Origin: Pteria penguin | Lineage: Eukaryota > Mollusca > Bivalvia > Pterioida > Pteriidae | Length of the DNA stretch: 64,000 bases | Assembly: GCA_035048485.1 (NCBI GenBank) | Contig: CM068580.1 | Span: 59,818,983 to 59,882,982 of the forward strand | Direction of reading: 5' to 3' | In this document: positions 55,901 through 64,000 of the stretch, one piece after another | Layout of the letters: each line of letters starts with the position of its first letter | Position numbering within the stretch: the first letter of the stretch is position 1 | The notes under the pieces: generated by a model | What the model was told of the DNA's origin: nothing | The model's database searches: none | The model's input: only the letters and a program-made list of their open reading frames with translations | Translations under genes and position numbers: made by a program

Positions 55901-58900
55901 CTTTAGAAATACAAGTTTTTTGAATTTGGGTGTTGAAAGTGGACCCAAATTTGGATAAAAATAGCTTCAAACATAGAGGAGAGTGTTTCTTAAGCAAGAC
56001 ATAAAGCAATATCTTTTTGCCAGTAATTGTAAATTGAATAAAAAGTATATTAACAATAGTAGAATAATGCACAACCAGAAAATTTATATGGTAAATTGAA
56101 AGTACATGTATCTCTTCTACATTGACAGTGGCCCTTGTGGACATCTGGAATATCATTGAAGCCTTCAGAGAGAATGGCTTGAATACACTGGAACCACAAT
56201 CAGAATTAAATACCTCACGAGTCGAATCCATCCTGCGAAGCATATACAATCACCTTAACAAAAGACTACCCTCTTTGCAGCAGGTGGATACAGACCAAAG
56301 TTTACAATTACTGCTCAACTGGCTTATCAGCACCTATGATAGGTGAGCTATCAATGTTTATTGAGTCTTTTCGTTAAACAGAGTTATTTCCCATTTGAGA
56401 CGGTATCTGACGTCATCAAATCCCTATGAAAACATTGTATGTGGACTATCATTTCCCTGAGTTTTAGATCAGTTTTTGGATGACATCATAAGTGTTTTAC
56501 GTCAGATACCATCCCTAATAGGAAGTAACTATGTGTAACGAAAAGACCGAATAGCAAGTTATATAAATCCTAGAAATATTTGTATAAACTGATGACAGAT
56601 AGATCTCTGTACATGTGACATTCTGTTGATAAACTTTCAGTGTATGTCAGACAGGTAAATTAGATGGATATTTGCAGGAATCTGCGAAAAGTGAGTTTTT
56701 CTATACATGTGATAGGTAGTATGTAAATTTGAAAAAAAATTGTAAATCGCAATGATACATATACTTTCTGTATGTATGGGAGGTGAACTTGAATAAAAAA
56801 ATCAATATTTGTGATGACAGGTGAGCTTTCTATACATGTAGTAGGTAAATATTACAGTGTGAAGCTTTTAGGCAAGGTAAGCTTTGTATACAGATGACAT
56901 ATAGATCCTAAAAACATTTGTTAGAATCTATGATAAGATCAGCTTACTATACATATAACAGGTAAATCATACAATATTTTAAGCACCTTTGGCAGATAAA
57001 TTTTTTACATGTATGACATGTAAATCTTAAACATTTACAGAGACTCATTGCAAGGTAATCTTTCTTAATGCCTGAAAGGTTGGTTTTAAGCTTTTGTAAT
57101 CACTTAAATTTTCTTTACCTGCATCGGGTAGATTTTTAAAAATATTTAAAAGCACCAGTATATATTATAAGAAAGCCTTCTTTACCTGCAACAAATAATT
57201 CAGTGTATTACATTGATGTACTTGTGATTGGTAATTGACTGATAATTTGTTTGATAGCACGAATACCGGTACGTATTGGTGCTTTTGCCATGTAATCATT
57301 TTTTCCTGGTAACTCATTGATACCTTGTGTGGGAAAAATATGTATATAATAATAATAAGGCCATCAATGCCTTTGACATATCATATAATAAGGCCATCAA
57401 TGCCTTTGACATATCATATAATAACTCCCACAATTGTTAGATAAAAAAAAAGCAACCTGAATTAAGAGACCACTTGACTTAAGTGGGCAATTTTCGTATC
57501 ACATGCAAAATATAGTATTCACCCAGGATTGTTTTACGTTCCATAACAATGGCATATGAGGGTAGGAAGGTTTTATTAGAATTAGATTAGCTTTCAGTTA
57601 GACCATCTGCTGTCCCTAGACAAAGAAGTTTTTCACTCTTTTTCCACACTTCCTTTGAGGTGTTTGACTGAAATATGGCGACATTTTCATTACGAGGGAT
57701 GTTCCGAAATTATTGTTACTTTGGCGATTTCTTTTTGATAGAAGTAATTGTGATCATTTTACTTTGCCCTGTCCTTCGAAGTACTCCCCCTCTGCATTTA
57801 TGCATCGTTTCAACCGATCAATCCACTTTTGGAAACAGTTTTCGTACTCTGGAATTGGTATACTCATAAGATACTGGTGAATGGCAGAGCCAAGGGCATT
57901 TCTTGATTTATATTTTTTTCCAGATAGGTGAAATTTTAGTTTGGGGAACAAGAAAAAGTCACAGGGGGCCAAGTCTGGTGAAAATGCAGGGTGGGGGAGG
58001 ACAGTGACCTTTTCTGCCTTCAAAAACTCCGTTACAATACGCGCCTTGTGTGCTGGCACATTGTCATGCAAGAGCCTGAGGTACTTCAAACCTGTATGTG
58101 GGCAGTGGCGTTTGTAGACTTTCTTCAGTTTTTGAAGTACAACGTCTCTATAATACTTTGCTGTGACAGTTTTGCCTTTCGGAACAGGGATTTGCATGAT
58201 TGGACCCTTGTTATCAAAGAATATGACATACAAAACCTTCCTCACGATGCGTATTCTTTTAGCAATGCTAGGGCGCCTGGCGTTTTTGTTTGCCCAGATT
58301 TGATTAGAGCATTTTCTTTTGGGCTCGAAATAATGATCCCATGTTTCATCACCTGTGACCAAATTATCAAAAGCCTTTTTGCTGTATTTTGGGTATTTCT
58401 TCAATAAGGATTTGGCCTTGTCAACCCGGGACCTCTTTTGGTCGTCAGTTAGTAAATGGGGTATCCACCTGGCATTGATCTTGCCCAGCTTAAGATGTTT
58501 CTTTAAAATACAGTGAATAAGTGCTAAAGACAAGCCTGTCATTTTAGCTAACTGCCTGACAGTGTACCTTGCATCTTTTTCAAGGATTTGCCGAATTCGT
58601 TCAATGTTATGCTTTGTTGTTGTTGTTGCAGGGCGACTTGTGTGAGCAGCATCTTTCAGCTGCTGGTGTCCCGACTTAAATCGAGCAACCCACCTACAAA
58701 TAGTCATATATGACATTCGACCCTTCCCATAAATATCACACACCTCATGATGAATATCTACCGCCTTTAAGCCAAGTAGAGACCTACCTTTGATATAGGC
58801 CCTAATTTCAATTACGTTTTCAGCTCTCTTGCCAACCATATTTATATAGAGTGTAACGAGTACGCTACAAAACAATGTACACAGCACCAAGGTCAGTGTA

Positions 58901-61900
58901 ATTGTGAGCGAGAAATTTACCTATACCACGCTTCAGATATCACGCTATCGCCATGAGGTAGTTTTAAGCTCATTTAGCACTATTTCCACGAGATATTGCG
59001 CAAGTAACAATAATTTCGGAACACCCCTCGTACCTGCAACAACTACATATCAAGTTTGAATTTTATTGCTGGAACTATGGCTCTTTGTCTTCAATTTCTG
59101 CTTGCAAGGGATAGTCCTCCTGTGTTGCAGACAGTCCTAGTTTTTCTGTCTTCTATCCATCTGTCTGACCATCAATCAATACATCTGCCTTACCTCTATT
59201 TGTGTTTTTTAGAACATCACCACTAGTTTTCATTAAACTTTGAGGACCTTTTTACATATTTGGCTGACCATGAATCGTTAATGAATGGTAATGACAGTGA
59301 ATTATATATGTTACAAGTTTCTACATCAAATTCATCAGAACATGTAAAAAAGAACCCTTTGAGCTGTGTAATTTTAAGACGCGATACTTAAGAGGCTATG
59401 AAATGTATATAAACTGTCAAACTTTAGTGCCATCTAAAATGTTTCTCGACACCTACCAGGAATGAGTCAGCATTCTACAGGCACTGCTGACAGTGACTCA
59501 GTAGTTAATTAGCTTTAATAGATTTCTTTGCTGTTTTTGTACAATAGGAAATGTCTCATTGTAATTTGTTTTCAATGACTGCACATGAACCTGTCGTTGT
59601 ATGATAGTATGTATAAGAATTAAAGTTTCATTAATTATGTATTTCATAAATATAGGTTATTTTGTTATATTTTGTTCATGCATCTATTCTGTAGAAAAAT
59701 GTCCACCTATTAAAGATTTGTATATTCCAAAGGGGATAAAACGTCAGAGCTCTTTAAGTTGTATAGCCATTATAATATAGGCCAAGTAAAATCTTTTACA
59801 AGGAAATCTTTGTAATTTACTCTTATTGTTTGTGTGTTTGCATGAAATTTACATAGTTAACATCGTTTATTTCCCTTGATAAAGGCCAAGTGGCCTGTGA
59901 AAAGGGTTTTTTTTTTATTTCTTATAATACAAGTCGAGCAGAATTCAATCCATTATGGTTAATTAAGTGAGAAAATCTACCTATTTTCATCGTTCTATTG
60001 TCTCTGATAACTTCATCTCTAAATGATGGTGATCAAAATATCATTGAAATTATGCTCAGTAATGTGTCAAGAGGAAAAAGCCAAGTACAATGTATTATAT
60101 ATGGTGTGCAATGGCATTTACCTATAAAAACATATTCATCATAATTAAATTTCTGATTTAAGTATCTATAAAAACATACTCATGATAATTTAATATCTGA
60201 TTTACATATCTATAGAACATATTCATGTTAATTAAATTTCTGATTAATATGTTTATGTAAGCATATTCATGATGATTAAATATGTTATCTTAATGTCTAT
60301 AAAAACATACTCATAATAATTAAATCTCTGATTTTAAGTGTCTTTAAAAACATTTCATGATGATTTAATCTCTGATTTAAATACCAGTATCTATAAAACA
60401 TATTCATGCTAAAATCTCTAATTTAGATATCTATCAAAACATACTTATGATATATATAACCAGAGACACTCACATTCCACATATTTTTGGCCACCTGCTA
60501 GTTTAATGGTGGAGTAAAATTATCATAGTGCAATCCATGTTAGCTAGCAGAAAGATTGAGCTTAAATAACACTGGAAAATGGCCAGGTGGCTGAAAATTT
60601 GTGAAATGTGAGTGTTTCTGGTTATTTACATTACAGACTTTCCTTTTTAGGGGATTTTAATCTATTTCCTGAATCATATTCATGATAATTAAATCTCTGA
60701 TTTAAATATCTATAAAAACATATTCATGATCATTAAATCTCTATATATGCCTTTTTTCCAACAAGTATCATTTAAGATTCATATCCCTGTAAAGTCAATC
60801 TAACCACTATCTTCCTTCTGACTCAACATTTTATGATCTTTTTCATGTTTTTCTCTCAATCTCACTCCAATCTATTGGCTATTGATCCATTCCAAAGCAT
60901 CCCTATGATGTACGATTTGATTTCCAATGTTTATATGCTTATAGACCCTTTTCCTATGGTTTTCACACCCATCCGTCATGAATTAATAATTTGTTATGTA
61001 CACAATGAAATCAAATCCGGCTGCAGTCACTGTGCCATTAAATAACCACAGGATCTCTTTCATGTATCTGATGTAATAAGCCGAGGGGATGCTGGAAATT
61101 CTGTTTTATTCAATGTTAGTTTGTTTGTTCACACTTAAAACTGAATTCCACACCAGACAATGAAGTTAGTCAAGTGTGAACAATGTTGAAGTAGTTTTAT
61201 GACAAAATATTATAGGAATGTTTTGTCAGTGAGAAATGTTGTAAAGATGTCATTGCTGAATTGTTAAAAGATATCAATGTAATAATTTTTTTAATGTTTC
61301 CTTTGATGTCTTCAGAAGTTATTCAGAAGGCAACATCAAAGTTGAGACTAGTTTTATAATAATTAGATAATACTCAGTATGGTATCAGAAAGTGCTCGCA
61401 CTACTACAGATGGCTTCTGTAGACACAATGGATATTCTATTTGATGCAGATCACTAGAATCGGAAATTATTTAGATAAGTGCAATGTAGAAATGCATGGA
61501 TTTCCTAGAATGGAAAATAAAACAGACTTTTTTGGCTATCTATAGTTACACTTAGAAATCATTTAATCAGTTTTCTGTCTAGCTTTCCACCTGACATTCT
61601 TCTGTTTTAACTATTATCACAGACGATTTATGTGTTTCTTGGAACTTTACAGTTTCTCACAGTCACAGACTCAATATTTTCATGCCCCCGCCATGAAATG
61701 GCCGGGGACATATAGTGTTACCCTATTCCGTCATTCTGTCCTTCCGTCATCAATGATTTCAATTGATATTTGCTATACAGATGTATTAAGGGAAGGTGCA
61801 GGTTAAGTTCGAATATGGGTGTTGTCTGATAATTTTTGACAGATTTATCGCCCTTGAACATAGAAAATTTCTTGAAAATGTCTGCTTCCGCTCATTTTCT

Positions 61901-63286
61901 CTTTTAAAGGTTTTATGGATTAAATTGATATTGGGAATATAGATGTATCAAGGAAAAATGCATGTCAAATTCAAATATGGGTGTGGTCATTAAAAATTTA
62001 AAAAAAATATTAGTTCTCTGGCTATTATATTTCACTAGCTTAGTTGACAGTGGGGCATCTGTGTTACACAGACACATTAAAAGTCTAGTTAAATAATATA
62101 ATTTATGTTACATTATGTGCTATGAATTTTGCCACTGTTGGGGGCAGCTGTGTCAACAGCCACACTCTTCTAGTTAGTAAAAAGATTGCAATGTATGTAT
62201 ATATGTAATAATTGTTAGTTGCAACTTAGATACAAACTACATTGATATTGTATTGTAGGAGTGGTCATGGTCGGATTCGCGTTTTCTCACTCAAAGTCAC
62301 TCTGTCACACATGTGTGCTGGTAAATTGATGGATAAGCTGAGATGTAAGTACTATAGGAATGAATTCGTATTATGCAATTAGAAGATGAGGTTTAATATC
62401 GTGCAAACAGAAATCTTAATTTTGTAACCTAATGACCTGAACTTGATACTCATCAATACAAGTAAAATGTTATTGGTACATGTAATACATTATCACATAT
62501 CTGTATTACATTGAGAACAAACCTGTAACTTTTGAAGACACTGTTGTCAGAATGGTGTCAGGACAGACACTTTACATACATTTGCCTCTCCATTGCTTTA
62601 TCAGTCTGTTTATTTGTATGTCCAACCCACTCTCTGTAATTGCATATTGTTGCCTCCTGGTGTATGAATGTTAACTTCAAAGAGTGTCTCCAATATAACT
62701 AGTCAAGTCTGAATACTGGCTAGAGCACTGAGAGTGTTGTCCTTTATAACACGAACCTTGGAATTAACAGAAAAGATTTCTGATTGGTTTTCGTACATTC
62801 TGTACATAGTACTTCTGTTAGCAATAATTACATTTGGAATTTGAGTCAGCTGACCTAAATAAACGATATACAAAAGCTAGTTCACAAGAACCTTTATAAA
62901 GTAATGCATATTTAATGCCTTGCTTAGTAATTAGTACTAAGCCTGTATTTTAAACTGCAAAGAAAACAAAAGTTGATCGATTCTTTTTTCAGGGTTTCCA
63001 TATACTTAAGCATTAATTTGTAAAATATTCATGATTTTCCATTGCACAGAGTATTTACGGTTACATCAGCATGCATATTGAATGTACTGATCTAACGAGC
63101 TAATTACGTAATGTTATTTCAGATATGTTTACCCAGTTATCAGATTCTAGTGGATACTTAATCAGTGAGAGGTTTGATGAGTACCTACGTGACCTTCTTG
63201 CACTGCCATCTGCTGTCTATGAAGGGCCGTCTTTTGGATACACAGAGTTAGCCGCAAGGAGCTGTTTTGATAACGTTTGTTTTCAA
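46832..63286 (+). CDS. DTNB: Dystrobrevin, 5' part (3' end beyond window)
   Basis: Exons 46832-46907, 54333-54434, 55358-55438, 56129-56342, 62259-62344 and 63123-about 63286 (or 63274) join in phase. The protein reads [47 protein letters not shown], then [16 protein letters not shown], matching the N-terminal half of animal dystrobrevins. That half contains the helical segment and the paired EF-hand-type domains that precede the ZZ zinc finger. Dystrobrevin is a cytoplasmic partner of dystrophin and syntrophin at the membrane-associated glycoprotein complex. The ZZ finger, syntrophin sites and coiled coil should lie downstream. The symbol is the family name; alpha or beta cannot be assigned for an invertebrate. 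Intron lengths are 0.7-7.4 kb. An intact mariner sits in the intron 56343-62258. Confidence 0.92.
47607..47681. repeat. (CAA)n-rich low-complexity tract
   Basis: CAACAACA, CAGCAACAA and AAACAACAG repeats over about 75 bp inside the first dystrobrevin intron. The minus-strand frame here (poly-Leu/Val) is an artefact. Confidence 0.85.
48488..48780 (+). repeat. Diverged SINE-like element
   Basis: GAGTTCGAACCCTGC as B box, CAGACGATCAGACGGTAAAC, a C run (48619-48637), GCACCAGGCAAGTGCCGCCA and ACAACGTAATACAA near the end. It follows the order of the main SINE family with heavy divergence and poly-C/poly-G insertions. Confidence 0.6.
48891..49038 (-). repeat. Second-family SINE, reverse orientation
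   Basis: GGTGTTTTGCGTCGCTTTCA, ATATCGCGACATGGAGGCAG, GGAATCGAATCCGGATTGTC and CACCAAGCCTGCCCCC, matching 36429-36588 block for block. Confidence 0.78.
49151..49285 (-). repeat. Second-family SINE, reverse orientation, internal deletion
   Basis: GGTGTTTTACGTCGCTTTTA, ATATCGCGACATGGAAGTAG, TCTTAAACATAGTGGCGCCG, then directly CAAACCAAGCGCTTAACCTC and an A-box end; the B-box segment is deleted. It lies about 110 bp after another copy in the same orientation. Confidence 0.72.
49430..50935. repeat. 48-bp minisatellite, degenerate at the edges
   Basis: GATATAAG occurs at 50453, 50501, 50549, 50597 and 50645, exactly 48 bp apart. The unit resembles GAGAATAATGGTGATATAAG then CTCTCGATTGTCGGAGCACG ATCACC. 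More diverged units continue to about 50930 and back to about 49430 (for example CCCGTGAGAATGATTATTGA at 49691). Because 48 is a multiple of three, long frames with 16-residue repeats occur on the minus strand (50436-50957); they have no splice context. Confidence 0.85.
49913..49951. repeat. (CT)n microsatellite
   Basis: About 19 CT repeats, giving an Arg-Glu run in the overlapping minus frame. Confidence 0.95.
50936..52110. other. Intron sequence, nothing recognised
   Basis: AT-rich intron of dystrobrevin. No exon-like frame with flanking splice sites in phase was seen. Confidence 0.5.
52117..53116 (+). repeat. Hairpin-headed interspersed repeat (~1 kb)
   Basis: The head AGCTCACCTGAGCC AAA GGCTCAAGTGAGCT is a 14-bp hairpin with one mismatch. 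It is followed by CCGTCCGTCGTCGTCGG and GTCTGTCCGTCG. The 3' end has CTCAGGTGAGC (inverse of GCTCACCTGAG), a CCCACTTGGG stem-loop and CCTCTTGTT. It is the clearest example of this architecture here. Similar head and tail phrases are familiar from other bivalve sequences. Confidence 0.8.
53630..53745. repeat. Short degenerate tandem repeat
   Basis: Three units of about 50-60 bp around GGGAATAGTGACCCCAGTCC TACAAAA, GGTATTGGTGACCCAACCCT and GGGATTGGAGACCCCAGCCT. Confidence 0.6.
53765..53982. mobile_element. MITE with GTCCACTG-rich subterminal repeats
   Basis: GGTGGAACTTTGAATGTCCA at the left and the complement of TGGGCAAATTAAGTTCCACC at the right are inverted. Several CCCACTG/GTCCACTGT/CAGTGG words fill the 218-bp interior. 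No coding capacity. Confidence 0.7.
54333..55438 (+). CDS. DTNB: Dystrobrevin exons 2 and 3 (54333-54434, 55358-55438)
   Basis: The first exon (after GCATTTAG, donor ATGA|GTAAGT) reads [27 protein letters not shown], a polar, probably flexible N-terminal segment. The second (after TTTCTAG, donor AGCC|GTAAGT) gives [25 protein letters not shown]. The TEM|RAQ junction reproduces the conserved EMRAQ of dystrobrevins, confirming the splice. A 21-bp duplicated phrase CATTATAATGCCCAGGG lies at about 54483-54521. Confidence 0.9.
56129..56342 (+). CDS. DTNB: Dystrobrevin exon 4
   Basis: After ATTGACAG, codes [20 protein letters not shown] ... [16 protein letters not shown], the first part of the dystrophin-family EF-hand region. 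It matches LHLVDIWNVIEALRENALNN of mammalian dystrobrevin (from memory). Donor AG|GTGAGC. Confidence 0.93.
56362..56553. mobile_element. MITE with ~50-bp inverted ends
   Basis: TCTTTTCGTTAAACAGAGTT ATTTCC... and its mirrored end GGAAGTAACTATGTGTAACG AAAAGA, plus GGTATCTGACGTCA / TGTTTTACGTCAGATACC further in. Same family as 26026-26222. It begins only 20 bp after the exon donor. Confidence 0.78.
57352..57423. repeat. 33-bp tandem duplication
   Basis: ATAATAAGGCCATCAATGCC TTTGACATATCAT is present twice in a row, with ATAATAA starting a third unit. Confidence 0.95.
57693..59030 (-). mobile_element. Complete mariner element with TA target duplication
   Basis: Ends CGAGGG(A/G)TGTTCCGAAATTATTG... 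are 29-bp inverted repeats with one mismatch, flanked by TA at 57691-57692 and 59031-59032. Length is 1338 bp, the usual size for mariner. It contains one uninterrupted transposase frame on the minus strand. It lies in a dystrobrevin intron, antisense to the gene. Confidence 0.95.
57754..58839 (-). CDS. Mariner transposase, apparently intact (D,D34D)
   Basis: 361 codons from the ATG at 58839 ([20 protein letters not shown]); an upstream in-frame ATG at 58890 exists, but its extra 17 residues are hydrophobic and lie close to the end of the element, so the inner start is preferred. The N-terminal half holds two helix-turn-helix parts ([35 protein letters not shown]) and [11 protein letters not shown]. 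Catalytic residues: TGDETW (first Asp), [11 protein letters not shown] (second Asp) and [13 protein letters not shown] (third Asp), with exactly 34 residues between the second and third. No stop or frameshift is seen. The enzyme would cut and paste its own element at TA. Activity is inferred, not shown. Confidence 0.95.
   Translation of the reverse strand: MVGKRAENVIEIRAYIKGRSLLGLKAVDIHHEVCDIYGKGRMSYMTICRWVARFKSGHQQLKDAAHTSRPATTTTKHNIERIRQILEKDARYTVRQLAKMTGLSLALIHCILKKHLKLGKINARWIPHLLTDDQKRSRVDKAKSLLKKYPKYSKKAFDNLVTGDETWDHYFEPKRKCSNQIWANKNARRPSIAKRIRIVRKVLYVIFFDNKGPIMQIPVPKGKTVTAKYYRDVVLQKLKKVYKRHCPHTGLKYLRLLHDNVPAHKARIVTEFLKAEKVTVLPHPAFSPDLAPCDFFLFPKLKFHLSGKKYKSRNALGSAIHQYLMSIPIPEYENCFQKWIDRLKRCINAEGEYFEGQGKVK
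59033..60118. other. Intron sequence, nothing recognised
   Basis: Dystrobrevin intron without exon-like frames. A phrase TTGATAAAGGCCAAGTGGCC near 59877 resembles TTGATAAAGGCTAAGTAGCC near 24330, suggesting an unplaced dispersed repeat. Confidence 0.45.
60120..60755. repeat. 44-bp tandem repeat, interrupted by a MITE
   Basis: CTATAAAAACATATTCATGA followed by TAATTAAATCTCTGATTTAA recurs at 60122, 60166 and 60210, with 44-bp spacing. Degenerate copies run to about 60445, and two more units lie at about 60665-60750 beyond the MITE at 60456. Confidence 0.85.
60456..60625. mobile_element. MITE inside the 44-bp tandem repeat
   Basis: ATAACCAGAGACACTCACAT TCCACA at the left and its mirrored form TGTGAAATGTGAGTGTTTCT GGTTAT at the right, continuing through GGCCACCTG / CAGGTGGC. 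The inverted ends span about 45 bp of a 170-bp element flanked by TA-rich sequence. Confidence 0.82.
61680..62173 (+). repeat. Hairpin-headed interspersed repeat
   Basis: TCATGCCCCCGCCATGAAAT GGCCGGGG head with short inverse, CCGTCATTCTGTCCTTCCGT CATC tract, two internal units, then TTGGGGGCAGC (inverse of TGCCCCC), a GTGT..ACAC stem-loop and TCTTCTAGTT. The next dystrobrevin exon begins 86 bp later. Confidence 0.73.
62259..63286 (+). CDS. DTNB: Dystrobrevin exons 5 and 6 (62259-62344, 63123-63286 or 63274)
   Basis: Exon 5 (after TATTGTAG, donor AGAT|GTAAGT) reads [28 protein letters not shown]. Exon 6 (after ATTTCAG) reads [26 protein letters not shown] ... [18 protein letters not shown], the second EF-hand-type domain and the strongly conserved EGPSFGYTE motif. 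The 3' end of exon 6 is ambiguous between AAC|GTTTGT (63274) and CAA|GTAAAA (63286); both keep phase 0. Confidence 0.9.
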
Positions 63287-63629
63287 GTAAAACTGCCATA
63301 GATTTGTAGAATATCATTAGTTAGACAAATAGATTTTCATTCATTCATACTTGTTCACTTGCATACTCTTTGTAGCCTATGTTTTGCACTTCATACTGAT
63401 CTATATCTATATCAGCATTTCTTAGATTTTTGCATAATTACTCCAGGTGCTTGATGGAATTAGACATAGTCAAATTAGAAATAGATGTTTGTGCAACGCA
63501 AAGAATGAAGTTTTTGGTTTTCATCAAATTTTAAATAGGTCAGGGTATAGGACAAAATATCTGGGGAAGCACTATCTCACAGAATTCTTACGTACCTTTG
63601 TTGAATTGTATAAGATTATATTTTGTTTG

Positions 63630-63897
63630 TTTGATTATTGTTTTACGTCACTCCACGATTATTTCACGTATATGGTGACGGCATCTGCCTGATGCATTGC
63701 ATACAAATTTAGACCTTTGCAACGGACCCACCCGAAGCAGTGAGGGATCTTTTACGTGCCACGCCTACCGTGACACGGGACCTCGGTTTTTACTGTCTCA
63801 TCCGAAAGACAGAACACCGGTTTGCCCCGGGCGGGAGTCGAACCCGCGACCTCTCGATCACGAGCCGAGCACCTTATCCACTAGGCCACACCGGCTT
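63630..63897 (-). repeat. Full-length SINE with perfect 12-bp target duplication, young copy
   Basis: TATAAGATTATA occurs at 63609-63620 and 63898-63909. On the minus strand the head reads GCCGGTGTGGCCTAGTGG ... GCGGGTTCGACTCCCGC with intact A and B boxes, followed by every conserved block of the family. This is the least diverged copy in the window and serves as the local reference. Its tRNA-like head is not a true tRNA gene because the SINE body and tail follow. Confidence 0.93.
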
Positions 63898-63899
63898 TA

Positions 63900-63980
63900 T
63901 AAGATTATAAGATAAAATGTTGAATTGTATAAAATTATAAGATAAAATGTTGAATTGTATAAAATTATGAGATAATATAT
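63900..63980. repeat. ~32-bp tandem repeat
   Basis: AAGATTATAAGATAAAATG TTGAATTGTATAA is repeated about two and a half times with small changes; TTGAATTGTATAAGATTATA also occurs before the SINE at 63601, so the SINE landed in or beside this repeat. Confidence 0.8.
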
Positions 63981-64000
63981 TTTATGATCAGGTATATTAG

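Noticed and set aside
57991..58407. 138-codon plus-strand frame
   Set aside because: Reverse of the intact mariner transposase.
63825..63897. tRNA gene candidate (and similar heads at 1289, 36141, 42005)
   Set aside because: A and B boxes are good, but each is followed by the same SINE body and AATC tail, and two copies have target duplications, so they are SINE heads.

Overview
The window is AT-rich animal genomic DNA. It has multi-exon genes with GT-AG introns and dense interspersed repeats (tRNA-headed SINEs ending in AATC repeats, hairpin-headed elements with GTCTGTCTGTC tracts, many short inverted-repeat transposons). This repeat spectrum and the gene structures point to a mollusc, most likely a bivalve. 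The species cannot be named from sequence alone. There is no CRISPR array, operon or bacterial feature.

Two host genes lie head to tail on the + strand. The first (1621-33355) is an STK31/TDRD8 orthologue whose 5' exons lie before the window. Twenty-two exons were joined by splice sites, reading phase and family similarity. They give an open frame of 1347 codons to the stop: Tudor domain, SNase-like half, Asn-rich linker, long coiled-coil region, degenerate kinase domain and a Ser/Thr-rich C-terminal extension. The second (46832-about 63286, continuing beyond the window) is dystrobrevin: a putative first coding exon, then exons for the helical N-terminal segment and the EF-hand region. The ZZ finger and coiled coil lie downstream of the window.

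Layout: 1-1290 unassigned; 1.6-33.4 kb STK31 with repeat-rich introns; 33.4-46.8 kb intergenic, with SINEs, a long fold-back element and an inverted-repeat element; 46.8-64 kb dystrobrevin, whose introns hold a 48-bp minisatellite, a hairpin-headed element, an intact mariner and several MITEs. STK31 introns hold a Tigger-like element with a hAT element nested inside it, two other inverted-repeat elements, a 5'-truncated LINE and many SINEs.

The most unusual structure is at 9442-11155. A 79-bp unit made of the last 45 bp of an STK31 exon plus the first 34 bp of its intron, including the 5' splice site, is repeated 21 times, so the intron begins with 20 near-identical consensus donor sites. Also notable are a probable GC-AG intron, a kinase domain that keeps the catalytic-loop Asp but not the DFG Asp, at least eight repeats sharing a hairpin head and a CTWGTT end, and an apparently intact mariner transposase. 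The two genes have no evident functional link: STK31 is a germline Tudor protein, dystrobrevin a component of the dystrophin complex.
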